DNA from: Candidatus Bathyarchaeota archaeon
GTDB taxonomy: Archaea; Thermoproteota; Bathyarchaeia; Bathyarchaeales; UBA233
Reading direction: 5' to 3'
NCBI GenBank assembly: GCA_025057795.1
Contig: JANXEP010000039.1
Coordinates: forward strand, 111,603-175,602
DNA: 64,000 nt
In this document: piece after piece, positions 63,995 through 64,000 of the stretch
Layout: the number at the start of each line of letters is the position of its first letter
Numbering within the stretch: the first letter of the stretch is position 1
Notes under the pieces: generated by a model
The model's input: the letters and a program-made list of their open reading frames with translations, nothing else
The model's database searches: none
What the model was told of the DNA's origin: nothing
Program-made: the position numbers and the translations under genes

Positions 63995-64000
63995 TGCAGC

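Overview
This window reads as archaeal chromosome. Evidence: TATA-type promoters, Shine-Dalgarno sites that match an archaeal 16S tail, a GHMP-type shikimate kinase, the archaeal 3-dehydroquinate synthase II, Lrp-family and HTH-CBS regulators, a LysW amino-group carrier, and the DUF39 homocysteine route known from methanogens. A Bathyarchaeia-like member of the TACK side of Archaea is my best guess, but no rRNA or other marker here proves it. No tRNA, rRNA, CRISPR array or insertion sequence was recognised.

Layout. 1-3.8 kb: the start of a uroporphyrinogen-decarboxylase-family gene, a HAD protein, a nickel-chaperone pair (HypA plus Mrp/MinD-type HypB) and a DUF362 protein. 3.8-10.7 kb: an Lrp regulator divergent from the lysine operon dapA-dapB-aspartokinase-lysA-dapF-dapL, then a DUF169 gene. 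11.8-23.1 kb: aspartokinase-asd followed by the shikimate/chorismate/tyrosine genes (aroB', aroD, aroE, aroK, aroA, aroC, aroQ, aminotransferase, tyrA), with pheA convergent. 23.1-34.2 kb: branched-chain genes on the minus strand (cimA, ilvB, ilvN, ilvC, leuC, leuD, leuB, leuA), with ilvD divergent. 34.2-40.9 kb: hisG-D-C-B-H-A-F-I behind a structured leader. 40.9-48.9 kb: an HTH-CBS regulator, the three-gene homocysteine set (DUF39-CBS, NIL-ferredoxin, UPF0280), and the threonine operon on the minus strand (thrB, thrC, homoserine dehydrogenase, third aspartokinase). 49-60.6 kb: argH/argG, an ACT-domain protein, the LysW set (lysW, an X-type ligase, lysY, lysZ, lysJ, lysK), a second aconitase-family isomerase pair and a LysE-type exporter. 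60.7-64 kb: an HD-domain phosphohydrolase with a small partner, then AT-rich sequence with two short unknown ORFs.

Together about 57 kb encodes most steps for lysine, threonine, homocysteine (methionine), isoleucine, valine, leucine, histidine, the aromatic amino acids and part of arginine. Aspartate semialdehyde is the hub, and three aspartokinases sit in the three branches that draw on it. Steps not seen here include hisE, histidinol-phosphate phosphatase, the archaeal first shikimate-pathway enzyme (ADTH synthase), ornithine carbamoyltransferase, homocitrate synthase, a branched-chain aminotransferase and all trp genes.

The most unusual signals are: (1) three genes (argG, hisH, cimA) whose conserved N-termini have no in-frame AUG/GUG/UUG, yet have good Shine-Dalgarno sites placed for AUA or AUU; (2) a multi-hairpin RNA-like segment upstream of hisG; (3) palindromes at the predicted transcription starts of lysW, argG and the second aspartokinase; (4) a complete diaminopimelate lysine pathway alongside a LysW system and a homoaconitase-like isomerase; (5) an X-type ligase that is about 100 residues too long.
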